Below the pieces are notes generated by a model. That model was given only the letters and a program-made list of their open reading frames with translations. It was not told the origin of the DNA and did no database searches. A stretch of 64,000 nt of DNA from Christensenella sp. UBA5893 (lineage in GTDB: Bacteria; Bacillota; Clostridia; Christensenellales; UBA1242), in the NCBI GenBank assembly GCA_002431905.1, contig DJER01000010.1, positions 19,022-83,021 of the forward strand. The letters are read 5' to 3'. Below, one piece after another: positions 43,876-52,269 of this stretch; position 1 is the first letter of the stretch; each line of letters opens with the position of its first letter. The translations under genes were made by a program, and so were the position numbers.

Positions 43876-44424
43876 TTATTCCCCTATTAAAATTTCTATG
43901 TTACTTGCTTCAACATCTAAAAGTGCTTCAACTGCTTTTTGCAGTTCTAATCTTGTGTTAATATTTTTTGCACCACTCGCAACAATAATCACTCCACTCA
44001 CTTTTGGTAAATTTTGTTTTATCACAATTGGAGTAGATTTTCCAGAAACAGAAACCAAAATCAAATCTTCATTTTTTGTTGTTTTGGTTGTTGTCGTTCC
44101 AGAGTTTTGTGAACTTGTTGTTACTTCTTCCATATTTGTTGCATAGACATATTCAATACCACAAGACAAAGTTACCATAACATTTACCTTCCCGGCACCT
44201 TGAATATGACCTAATACAGAAGTAAGTTTATTCTCCAAATAGTCTGCATATTCCTCTGTTGTTAAAGTTGATATTGTCACATTTTCTGTTTTTTTGTTAG
44301 AAAAAGAAGTACTATATATCAAGAGTAAAACAGCACAAAAGATGACAACAATTATGATTTCTATATGTTTTATATTTTTTATCTTTTCAAAAATATTTAA
44401 CTTACTTTTTTTGCTTTCAGCCAC
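43876..44424 (-). CDS. spoIIIAG: Stage III sporulation protein AG
   Basis: This 182-residue protein has a single membrane helix near residues 22-40 and a ring-building domain with GAGKVNVMVTLSCG and the C-terminal VSGVIIVASGAKN. SpoIIIAG forms a large ring in the mother-cell to forespore channel. It overlaps spoIIIAF by 8 nt. Confidence 0.94.
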   Translation of the reverse strand: MAESKKSKLNIFEKIKNIKHIEIIIVVIFCAVLLLIYSTSFSNKKTENVTISTLTTEEYADYLENKLTSVLGHIQGAGKVNVMVTLSCGIEYVYATNMEEVTTSSQNSGTTTTKTTKNEDLILVSVSGKSTPIVIKQNLPKVSGVIIVASGAKNINTRLELQKAVEALLDVEASNIEILIGE

Positions 44425-44908
44425 TATACTCTATTTTCTCCTTTTCTATATCAATTTTGGAAAGTATGACTTCTTCAACTTCCTTCTTTATATCTATATG
44501 CTGTCCATTTTTTTCTATGACCACATTTGTTAAATCAACAAAGACCCCATTTATCTCCATTGTTTTTGTAAATATATCAGCTGATATTGCAACCTCAACA
44601 TTAAGTATTCCACGCTTTTTTATGCCGTTTTCTATTTCATTCTCAAGAGCCGTAAGCTTATCTCGATTTAGTTGATATAAGTAATCATCTTGCAGTTCAA
44701 TTTCGCTTGTATTTATAAACGACGAGTAATCAACTTGATAATTCTTTATAAATTTAGGTATCGGTGCAATAATGACTAAAATGATTATAAAATTGAATAT
44801 TGATTTTATATGTGATGACATCTGCCCACTTGGTAAGAACAAATCTATTAAAACTGACAAAATACAAATGCCGGCAATGGATAAAACCCACGATGACAAT
44901 TCTGGCAT
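44417..44908 (-). CDS. spoIIIAF: Stage III sporulation protein AF
   Basis: This 163-residue protein has two N-terminal membrane helices and a soluble domain, as in SpoIIIAF. The frame opens upstream at 44980 inside spoIIIAE, but AAAGGAG directly precedes the ATG at 44908. It lies 11 nt after spoIIIAE. Confidence 0.9.
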   Translation of the reverse strand: MPELSSWVLSIAGICILSVLIDLFLPSGQMSSHIKSIFNFIIILVIIAPIPKFIKNYQVDYSSFINTSEIELQDDYLYQLNRDKLTALENEIENGIKKRGILNVEVAISADIFTKTMEINGVFVDLTNVVIEKNGQHIDIKKEVEEVILSKIDIEKEKIEYSG

Positions 44909-44919
44909 ATTAACTCCTT

Positions 44920-46125
44920 TTAGAACACATTTGCTGTGCACATAACAATGCCCAAAACAAGCATATAAGAAAATGCGCACCCCAAAATTAAGACAATGAG
45001 AAGTGAAATATTTTTTGAGATCATTGTAATAAAGTTTGATATTTTGCTATCTGTCACAGGTTCAAGAATTGCCGCAGTAAGTTTTAAGGCAAGCATATAA
45101 ACAACCAACTTTAATATAGGTACAAGTATAGTAACCAATAACAAGATTAGTCCACACAAGCCAACTGCATTCTTAATCAAAACACTACTTGCTACAATTA
45201 AATTTAGACCATCAGCAAGATATGAACCAACAAGTGGCACAGTATTTTTAATTGTATATTTTGCTGTTCGTATTGAGATTCCATCAACGTTTCCGGCACT
45301 AATACCCTGTATTGCCAAAAATGATGAGAAAACAGTAAATACTATACCAATTATCCACTTAAACAAACTAGAAAAAAACTCTGTAAATTTGTTTAACTTT
45401 ACATTGTTTGATAAATTTGAAACAATTGCAAACACCATAGATATGATAAAAATTGGCATCAATACCTTTGTAAAAATTGAGGTAATCGTTCCACTCAAAA
45501 CTGCAACAGTTGGTTGATACATACTAACCGAAACATTACTTCCTATTGCAGTCATAACTGTTAATAAAATTGGCATAACTGCATCAATTTGTTTTTTTAT
45601 TGTTAGAATGGTATTTGAAGTAAATGATACCATTTGAGCGATTGAACCTATTAAGATTGCTATAATTGCACCAAAACATACAAAATGAATTATATCACCT
45701 AATGACTTGTTTTTTGAGTTTGGTCTTGATGCATTAACCAAACTGAAAGTTATTCCAATTGCAATAATCAAGCAAATTATAGGGATAAAAGATAAAATGT
45801 TTTCAAATATTAAATTTAATATCGCTGAAAACAAAGATTGCTGATTTTGTGAAAATTTGCCATTGATAATTTTATGAATTTTATCAAAAAAACTGCTTGA
45901 ACCCAATAGTTCATATTGTTCATTATCTAAGGAATTAAGGACTTCTTCAACACTTGAGAAATCTAAATCTTCAAGTTGAGAATCTACACTTTCGGATATT
46001 TTTTCTTCTATTTCACTTTTGCTCATAACATCATCACAATATACAGTAGAGAAACATTCTTTAAATGAAAATACCAAACTGCATGAACAAATTGCAATTA
46101 ACATAACAATCAAAAATTTTTTCAT
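44920..46125 (-). CDS. spoIIIAE: Stage III sporulation protein AE
   Basis: This 401-residue polytopic membrane protein starts with a signal peptide and a polar region of about 80 residues, then has seven or eight hydrophobic helices. The GISAGNVDGISIRTAKYTIK block is typical. It is proposed to form the channel portal with SpoIIIAA-AD. It overlaps spoIIIAD by 4 nt. Confidence 0.94.
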   Translation of the reverse strand: MKKFLIVMLIAICSCSLVFSFKECFSTVYCDDVMSKSEIEEKISESVDSQLEDLDFSSVEEVLNSLDNEQYELLGSSSFFDKIHKIINGKFSQNQQSLFSAILNLIFENILSFIPIICLIIAIGITFSLVNASRPNSKNKSLGDIIHFVCFGAIIAILIGSIAQMVSFTSNTILTIKKQIDAVMPILLTVMTAIGSNVSVSMYQPTVAVLSGTITSIFTKVLMPIFIISMVFAIVSNLSNNVKLNKFTEFFSSLFKWIIGIVFTVFSSFLAIQGISAGNVDGISIRTAKYTIKNTVPLVGSYLADGLNLIVASSVLIKNAVGLCGLILLLVTILVPILKLVVYMLALKLTAAILEPVTDSKISNFITMISKNISLLIVLILGCAFSYMLVLGIVMCTANVF

Positions 46126-46508
46126 GGTAATAACTCCATAATAATCTCAATGATATTTGTTACTATTGGAAGCGAAATATACAAAACCAAAATTTTTCCA
46201 GCAAAAACTATTTTATCACCAATACTTGAATTGCCTGAATCTGCACATAGGTTTGCACTAAATTCAGTTAGATATCCAATGCCCACAATTTTAAGTACAA
46301 TCTTTAGTAGCCCCATATTAAGTCCAGTTTTTTCTACAATGTTGGTAAATGTTGATATGATTTCAAATATGTAGTTTATCGTTTGGCTAAGTATCAAAAT
46401 ACCACCACATACTCCAACGATTATCGCGATTTCAGGTTTTATTGGTTTTATGATTATCACACACAGAATTGTTATAATTCCTATGCCAATTATTCTTACA
46501 ATTTCCAT
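46122..46508 (-). CDS. spoIIIAD: Stage III sporulation protein AD
   Basis: This 128-residue membrane protein has three or four helices and the family segment GIGYLTEFSANLCADSG. It is encoded between spoIIIAC and spoIIIAE with a 6-nt gap and a 4-nt overlap. Confidence 0.94.
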   Translation of the reverse strand: MEIVRIIGIGIITILCVIIIKPIKPEIAIIVGVCGGILILSQTINYIFEIISTFTNIVEKTGLNMGLLKIVLKIVGIGYLTEFSANLCADSGNSSIGDKIVFAGKILVLYISLPIVTNIIEIIMELLP

Positions 46509-46514
46509 ATTGCC

Positions 46515-46709
46515 TCAAAAGCCAAATAAATTTTTGACAGTATCGAATAGCGTTCCAATTAAATCTAATACCATTAGCAACACAATAATCAATCCCGATA
46601 GGGTTGAAAATGTAGCAATTTCTTCTTTGCCTGTTTGCTTTAATACTTGACCGACCACCGCGGTTAATATACCCACTGCAGTTATTTTAAAAATAATTTC
46701 AACACCCAT
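46515..46709 (-). CDS. spoIIIAC: Stage III sporulation protein AC
   Basis: This 64-residue protein has two membrane helices and the family pattern FKITAVGILTAVVGQVLKQTG. Size is exactly that of SpoIIIAC. Confidence 0.93.
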   Translation of the reverse strand: MGVEIIFKITAVGILTAVVGQVLKQTGKEEIATFSTLSGLIIVLLMVLDLIGTLFDTVKNLFGF

Positions 46710-46718
46710 ATTTTCTCC

Positions 46719-47222
46719 TTATATTATTAACAAGCAAACAAGAACACCAACAATGACCCCAAGTTTGATAAAAAGTCCTGCATATTTTTTACACTCGTCA
46801 TTTGCGTTAATATACATTTCATTTATTTTTGCAAGATAAGAATCAATTTCTTTTGCCTGATTTGTAGAATCGTATTTGCCAAGGTTTGAAAAAAACTTTA
46901 TTATAAAATCTTTCTCTTCATTTTTTAATATCTTAACATTATTCAAAATTGAGTTATCAATTTGTTTCTTATTGTCCAAAATCGAACAAACATTTGTACA
47001 AATTGATGTTAAATCTGGACTTGAAACATTTATTGAATTTTTTTCTATAATATTTTTTAATTTATCTTGGGAGAAAGTTACATCCAATTTAAAACTTGAC
47101 ATAAAGGATTGAAGAGATGAAAAAAACTTCTTTCTTGATATGTAATAAGATGCCAACTTGTACCCTAAAAACGAAAAGCAAAATATTATGCATAAAACTA
47201 ATATAATAACCATAATCACCAC
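46719..47222 (-). CDS. spoIIIAB: Stage III sporulation protein AB
   Basis: This 167-residue protein has a membrane helix at each end and a helical soluble domain between them, resembling type II secretion GspF-like SpoIIIAB. It overlaps the 3' end of spoIIIAA by 7 nt. Confidence 0.92.
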   Translation of the reverse strand: MVIMVIILVLCIIFCFSFLGYKLASYYISRKKFFSSLQSFMSSFKLDVTFSQDKLKNIIEKNSINVSSPDLTSICTNVCSILDNKKQIDNSILNNVKILKNEEKDFIIKFFSNLGKYDSTNQAKEIDSYLAKINEMYINANDECKKYAGLFIKLGVIVGVLVCLLII

Positions 47223-48127
47223 TTTACTATGCGAGCAAATTTCTCATTGTAAATACCCTCAAAAGTCCCCGGGCCCTCTCTTTTTGATAACACTATATAT
47301 CTTTCAAAAAAATTATGGGGTAAATTTTGAAAGACCTTTTTACTTTTTAAATCATCAATGCCTGACGCATGAATAGAAGCCAATACTTTTACCCCACAAT
47401 TCATTGCATCTATAAGACAATTTGTATCCTCAACATTCCCAATTTCATCTGTAACAATTAAGTTTGGGTTCATTGATCTTAGACACTTCGCAATGCCATC
47501 AGTTTTTGTTGAATAACTCATAACATCGCAAAAATTTCCAATATCAAGCGTACTATTATCTCCCCCTGCAATCTCGCCTCTTTCATCAATAACTGATATA
47601 TTTAAACAATAATTATGATTAGATATTTGATATAAAAAATCCCTTATAAATGTTGTTTTCCCTGCTCCAGGTGGAGAAATTATCAAAGTGTTATAAATAC
47701 CATTCTCATTTATAATATCATCAAAACAAGATAGAGAAGAATTCTTAACTTGATGCGGAATCCTTATGTTTAAACTACTCCAAGATACGATTGTTTTTAT
47801 TGATTTATTCTCTGTTACAACATTACCACAAATTCCAACACGAACGCCACTTTCAAGCATAATATAACCTTGTTTTATTTGTTCATTGACGGCATATATC
47901 GAATAATCACTTGCCTTGTAAACTATTTCATTTATCATATCTTGACTTGCAACCAGTGCTTCGTCAATATCACAACACAAACCATTATTTGATAAGTAAT
48001 AAGGTTGTCCTTTTACAAAAACGACAATTGGTTTATTTCGCCGTATTCTAATTTCGGTTAATTCTTTTAACGAAACTTTTTGTCTGAAAATATTTGCAAG
48101 GTTGTCAGTTAAAATATCAAGTAGCAT
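47216..48127 (-). CDS. spoIIIAA: Stage III sporulation protein AA (ATPase)
   Basis: This 303-residue secretion-type ATPase has Walker A PPGAGKTT and Walker B LIVTDEIG. It is thought to drive the SpoIIIA-SpoIIQ channel that keeps the engulfed forespore active. An upstream frame to 48184 exists, but GGGAG precedes the ATG at 48127. It heads the complete eight-gene spoIIIA operon; sigma E control is expected, though I did not find a clear sigma E promoter. Confidence 0.96.
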   Translation of the reverse strand: MLLDILTDNLANIFRQKVSLKELTEIRIRRNKPIVVFVKGQPYYLSNNGLCCDIDEALVASQDMINEIVYKASDYSIYAVNEQIKQGYIMLESGVRVGICGNVVTENKSIKTIVSWSSLNIRIPHQVKNSSLSCFDDIINENGIYNTLIISPPGAGKTTFIRDFLYQISNHNYCLNISVIDERGEIAGGDNSTLDIGNFCDVMSYSTKTDGIAKCLRSMNPNLIVTDEIGNVEDTNCLIDAMNCGVKVLASIHASGIDDLKSKKVFQNLPHNFFERYIVLSKREGPGTFEGIYNEKFARIVKW

Positions 48128-48181
48128 ATTTTTTCTCCCAAAATATGTATACTTTAAAGGAAAATTAAAATAACAAAAAAT

Positions 48182-48217
48182 CAAAAAAAATATGCAATAC
48201 TAAAAAGTATTACATAT
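48182..48217 (-). terminator. Terminator after efp
   Basis: On the minus strand ATATG-AATACT style halves (with one mismatch) close over TTTT, and a run of seven T follows. It insulates efp from the spoIIIA operon. Confidence 0.75.
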
Positions 48218-48240
48218 TTCGACATATAAATTAAATAAAA

Positions 48241-48801
48241 CTATTTAACCCTTTCCATGTATGAACCATCTCTTGTGTCAACTCTAATCTTTTCACCATT
48301 ATTTACGAAAAGTGGAACATTGATTACATAACCCGTTTCCAAAGTTGCTGGTTTGTAACTTGATTTTGTTGTATCGCCTTGAACTCCTGGTTCACAATCA
48401 GTGATTGTTAACTCAACAAATGTTGGTGGAACAACTGAAAATACATTGCCCTTGTAACTTTGAATTGTTGCCATCATATTTTCTGTCATAAAGTTCATTG
48501 CATCGGCAACTTGAGATTTGTTAAGTGGAATTTGGTCATATGTTTCCATATCCATAAAGTAATACAAATCTCCTTCATTGTACAAATATTGCATTTCTTT
48601 TCTTTCAATAACTGCAACTTGAAATTTATCAGTTGGATTGAAAGTTCTTTCCAAAACTTGTCCTGTTACAACATTTTTAAGTTTTGTTCTTACAAATGGT
48701 GAGCCTTTGCCTGGTTTTACGTGCAAAAATTCTACAACAACATATACGTTGCCTTCCATTTCAAAAGTTACACCTTTTCTAAATTCACCTGCTGTGATCA
48801 T
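48241..48801 (-). CDS. efp: Elongation factor P
   Basis: This 186-residue three-domain protein rescues ribosomes stalled on proline runs. The tip loop [11 protein letters not shown] puts a lysine at position 32, the residue that is modified in other species. AAGGAGAA precedes ATG. Its position just upstream of spoIIIAA is common in Bacillota. No lysyl-modification gene of the EpmA/B or YmfI type is obvious nearby, although a FabG-like reductase lies at 23083. Confidence 0.97.
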   Translation of the reverse strand: MITAGEFRKGVTFEMEGNVYVVVEFLHVKPGKGSPFVRTKLKNVVTGQVLERTFNPTDKFQVAVIERKEMQYLYNEGDLYYFMDMETYDQIPLNKSQVADAMNFMTENMMATIQSYKGNVFSVVPPTFVELTITDCEPGVQGDTTKSSYKPATLETGYVINVPLFVNNGEKIRVDTRDGSYMERVK

Positions 48802-48871
48802 ATTTTCTCCTTAATTAACTTTGAATTCATTTAAGTATAACACACAAATATATCAATTATCAACTCTTTTT

Positions 48872-49423
48872 TTAATGTCCATAAAAGAATTTATAACCAT
48901 TTTTCTTGTAGCCTAACAATTTTTTTACACTTGTTATAATCTCATTATAATTTCCGTCATAGAAATCATACCTGCCATAACCATTTTCAAACAAAGTATC
49001 ACCACAAAAGATGTTATTCCCATATATGTAGGAAACAGAGCCTTTGCTATGCCCCGGGGTATGTATTACATCAAAAGAAAAATCTCCAATAACTAACCGA
49101 CCTTCATCTATCAAATTATCAGCCTTATAGTAATCAAAATGTGCTCCAATCATATATGACAAGTTATTTTTCGTGTAAAGTTTGTCTGCATCATCCTTGT
49201 GAATATAAACGGGTATTCCCAACTTTTGCAATTCAAACCCACCTTTTGAATGGTCGAAATGTCCATGAGTAAGCAAAACGGCTATAATTTGTAAATTGTT
49301 CTTGTCAGCATAATCCATAATTTGCTCATATGCATACCCAGGGTCAACAACTATGCAACTATTATTTTTGGATAGTATATAACAATTTTCATACAGCTCT
49401 CCATTGGTAATTTTATATATCAT
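48872..49423 (-). CDS. Metallo-beta-lactamase-fold hydrolase, short form
   Basis: This 183-residue glyoxalase II-like protein has the motif THGHFDHSKG, a later HTPGHSKGS and CGDTLFENGYGR. It ends at YGH, so the last residue is the family's final metal-ligand His; homologues such as YqgX usually run about 20 residues further (GHGPxTT). The shorter of two starts is chosen because AAAAGG lies 7 nt before the ATG at 49423, 1 nt after the upstream stop. Confidence 0.88.
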   Translation of the reverse strand: MIYKITNGELYENCYILSKNNSCIVVDPGYAYEQIMDYADKNNLQIIAVLLTHGHFDHSKGGFELQKLGIPVYIHKDDADKLYTKNNLSYMIGAHFDYYKADNLIDEGRLVIGDFSFDVIHTPGHSKGSVSYIYGNNIFCGDTLFENGYGRYDFYDGNYNEIITSVKKLLGYKKNGYKFFYGH

Positions 49424-49424
49424 T

Positions 49425-50273
49425 TTAAACCTTTTCATAAATATTTTTCATAATTAAACTATCAGTTGTCATTTTATCTCTTGACTCAGAAATAATAGTT
49501 GGTGACAATTTCATGTCTTTGATAACTCTTGCAAGAGGTTCAAATTCTGGTCCATAAACAGTGTCATCAAAATTAAGATGTCTTATTTCCCCTTTGTTCC
49601 CATATTCAATTTTTGAAAAATGTATGTGACAACTCTTTGCTCTTTCCCCTAACTTTTCTATCGCCAAATCAAATACTTTTTTATAATCATCGTAAGTTTT
49701 TAATGCACCACCAGTTAAGGCGTTAATATGCCCAAAATCAAATGTTGGAACAAGACACTCATCCATTGTGCATATATCAATTATTTCTTCATATGTACCT
49801 ATTTGTTGTGGTTTTCCCATTGTTTCTGGACAAATTCTTTTTCCACCTTTCAAAAGGTTTCTCTCTTTTACAATATCAAGAACTCTTTTTAGATTTGTCT
49901 TTACAAGTTGTATAGCTTCTTCTCTAGGCAATTTCCCACAACTGCCAATATGAACAACATAATCAGTTCCTCCCAAATCATCCAATAGTTCAAGACCTTT
50001 TGTTATATACCCAAAAGACTTTTGAATCATTTCTTCACTTGGATTTGCAAGGTTAATATAATAAGGTGCATGTGCAGAAATTAGTATGTTATATTTTTGC
50101 CCTTCTTCTCCAATTTTTTTTGCAGTTTCACTACCCATAGTAAAACCCCTTCCAAAAGATACTTCATATGCTGAAAGCCCTTTTTCTGACAACCATTTTG
50201 GAGCTTCAACTGAATGTTTATGTTTCTCCAAATAAAATATATCTTCATTACCAGATGGTCCAAATCTTACCAT
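49425..50273 (-). CDS. Endonuclease IV-like TIM-barrel protein
   Basis: This 282-residue protein is of the AP-endonuclease-2 superfamily. It keeps SAHAPYYINLANP near residue 67 and the ordered metal-site regions, but several ligands differ from classical Nfo: HIGSCG for HPGS, PETMGK for LENTAG, DFGHINA for DTCH, and CHIHFSKIEYG near the end. It is probably a distinct AP-endonuclease/isomerase-like group common in Clostridia. DNA repair activity is likely but not certain. Confidence 0.85.
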   Translation of the reverse strand: MVRFGPSGNEDIFYLEKHKHSVEAPKWLSEKGLSAYEVSFGRGFTMGSETAKKIGEEGQKYNILISAHAPYYINLANPSEEMIQKSFGYITKGLELLDDLGGTDYVVHIGSCGKLPREEAIQLVKTNLKRVLDIVKERNLLKGGKRICPETMGKPQQIGTYEEIIDICTMDECLVPTFDFGHINALTGGALKTYDDYKKVFDLAIEKLGERAKSCHIHFSKIEYGNKGEIRHLNFDDTVYGPEFEPLARVIKDMKLSPTIISESRDKMTTDSLIMKNIYEKV

Positions 50274-50285
50274 TTTTTATTCCTT

Positions 50286-50957
50286 TTATTTTTCAAAAAA
50301 TTTAAAATTATCTTCTCTTATTTGTTCAAGTGTGCAACTATCGTTTAAGCTATAATCACCACATATTGTACGTATAATACCTAGCATAGTACCATATGTA
50401 GATAATTTATATGCAATATCTCGGCATATGCTTCTTATATAAGTTCCTGCAGAGCATTTTATTTCAAACATAAAAGTATTTGTTTCTATTTGATACATTA
50501 CATCACAAGAGTAAATAATTATATGCCTAGTTTTAAGTTCAAACTCTTCGCCTTTTCGTGCCAACTCATATGCATTTTTCCCATTTATCTTTTTTGCTGA
50601 ATATTTGGGTGGCATTTGCTCAAATTCGCCCACAAACAATTTTGCAACTTCTTTAACCTGCTCTAATGTGACATTAACATTGTTTGAATTTACAACTGTA
50701 CCCTCGCTATCCAATGTATCAGTTTCTTTCCCAAAAAAGAAAACTGCACGATATACTTTTGTTTTGTTTAGGTATTCATCAAATAATTTTGTAGCCTTGT
50801 TTACTGCAAGTAACAATACCCCAGTACCAAGTGGATCAAGTGTTCCCAAATGCCCTATCTTGTTAGGTTTTAGTACTCGCTTGACAATTTGAACAGCCAA
50901 ACTCGACGACATCCCCGTTGGTTTATTTAAAACAATTATTCCATTCTTCTCAAACAT
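50286..50957 (-). CDS. truB: tRNA pseudouridine-55 synthase
   Basis: This short (223-residue) TruB forms pseudouridine 55 in the T-loop of tRNA. The motif GHLGTLDPLGTGVL has the catalytic Asp at residue 41. The C-terminal PUA domain of long TruB proteins is missing, which is common in this phylum. It overlaps nrnA by 8 nt; ribF, the usual next gene, is absent. Confidence 0.95.
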   Translation of the reverse strand: MFEKNGIIVLNKPTGMSSSLAVQIVKRVLKPNKIGHLGTLDPLGTGVLLLAVNKATKLFDEYLNKTKVYRAVFFFGKETDTLDSEGTVVNSNNVNVTLEQVKEVAKLFVGEFEQMPPKYSAKKINGKNAYELARKGEEFELKTRHIIIYSCDVMYQIETNTFMFEIKCSAGTYIRSICRDIAYKLSTYGTMLGIIRTICGDYSLNDSCTLEQIREDNFKFFEK

Positions 50958-51915
50958 TTGACACCTTCGAAATTTCTTCTTTACATAATAGTATTAGTTT
51001 ATCTAAATTTTCTTTAAAGTTTTCCCTTATCTCAAGTCCAGATGCTTGAGTGTGTCCACCGCCACAAAAACTTGCCGCTATATTTGAAACGTTATACCCT
51101 AATACACTTCTCAAACTAACCGAAAAAATATTTTTTTGCTTTTCTACAACAGTAAATGCAATTTTAGTATTTTCAAGATCAACCAACATATTCACATAGT
51201 CGCCAATATCCACCTTTGTAAAATTATGCTTCATCATAAATTTGCCTGGGACAACAATATATGTAAGTCCTCCATCAAAGACAATTTGGCTATTCAAAAG
51301 TTTTCTTATCTCAAAAGTTTTTCTTGGTATCTTTTTTATTATGTTATAATTAACCAAAGACAAGTCCGCACCTAGTTCCAGTAGTTTTGCACCAGCAATA
51401 TGAGTTTCGTTTGTTGTGTTATCATGTAAAAAACAAGCAGTATCATCAACAACCCCCATATAAAGCTTTGTTGCGACATCTTTAGTAATATCAATTTTAA
51501 CGCCGTTTAGCAAATCAAAAATAATTTCACTGCAAGACGCTTTTTGACTATTAACGTACGTACAAAGCTTTCCTTGCAAGTTTCTATTTTTATGATGATC
51601 TATTACAATTGTATTCCCAAAATTCAAAAACTCGTCCTTGTATCTACCAAGTAACCTATCACTTGCAACGTCTACTGAAATTAGTAAATCATAATTATTA
51701 AGTTGAAAATCTTTTTTATTTATATTGTCATAGTTTAAAAATGTCAATCTAGGTGGAATATCATCGTCTATAAAAGCATCAACATTTGCACCAAAACTTT
51801 TTATTAAAAAAGATATGGCAGAAATACTGCCCAAACAATCTCCATCTGGCGATTGATGACCAAAAACTGCCACATTCTTTGAATTTTTAATTAAATTAAT
51901 TATTTGTTTCATCAT
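50950..51915 (-). CDS. nrnA: DHH-family oligoribonuclease/pAp phosphatase NrnA
   Basis: This enzyme (about 321 residues) degrades nano-RNA and dephosphorylates pAp. It has the DHH motifs HQSPDGDCLGS, VDVASDRLLGR and VIDHHKNRN, and the DHHA1 signature GGGHTQASG near the C-terminus. Two adjacent ATG codons at 51915 and 51912 can be the start; the frame opens further upstream inside rbfA, without a ribosome site. Position after rbfA and before truB is standard. Confidence 0.93.
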   Translation of the reverse strand: MMKQIINLIKNSKNVAVFGHQSPDGDCLGSISAISFLIKSFGANVDAFIDDDIPPRLTFLNYDNINKKDFQLNNYDLLISVDVASDRLLGRYKDEFLNFGNTIVIDHHKNRNLQGKLCTYVNSQKASCSEIIFDLLNGVKIDITKDVATKLYMGVVDDTACFLHDNTTNETHIAGAKLLELGADLSLVNYNIIKKIPRKTFEIRKLLNSQIVFDGGLTYIVVPGKFMMKHNFTKVDIGDYVNMLVDLENTKIAFTVVEKQKNIFSVSLRSVLGYNVSNIAASFCGGGHTQASGLEIRENFKENLDKLILLCKEEISKVSNV

Positions 51916-52267
51916 CTTCACTTTCTTTTGGTATGTTAAGAGTTTCCAAAATTGCATTTATATCATCACTATGTTTTGCACCTTCGTCTAATATAAAGTT
52001 CAATTTTGGTGTGTATGGTAAATCAACCATTTTTACAAGTTCTCTTTTGATAAAGCCTTCACTTTTTCTTAATTGGTTTATTACAACATTTTTGTCGCCA
52101 GTATAAACACTTACACCAACTTTACAGTATCTAAAATCTACAGAAAGTTCAACAAATGTAATTGTGATAAACTCATTAAGTCTTGGGTCATTTACCTTGG
52201 TTCTTAAAATATCATTTAAGGCTCTTTCAACTTCAGAATTAGCCCTTTCAGTTCTTATGCTTGACAT
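51896..52267 (-). CDS. rbfA: 30S ribosome-binding factor A
   Basis: This 123-residue KH-like protein helps 16S rRNA maturation. It begins RTERANSEVERALNDIL and has the family block KLNFILDEGAKHSDDINAIL. It lies 2 nt after infB and overlaps the nrnA start by about 20 nt. Confidence 0.95.
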   Translation of the reverse strand: MSSIRTERANSEVERALNDILRTKVNDPRLNEFITITFVELSVDFRYCKVGVSVYTGDKNVVINQLRKSEGFIKRELVKMVDLPYTPKLNFILDEGAKHSDDINAILETLNIPKESEDDETNN

Positions 52268-52269
52268 AA

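Noticed and set aside
48128..48240. Sigma E promoter for the spoIIIA operon
   Set aside because: Weak partial matches exist near 48145, but none reaches both consensus boxes with convincing spacing, so it was not annotated.
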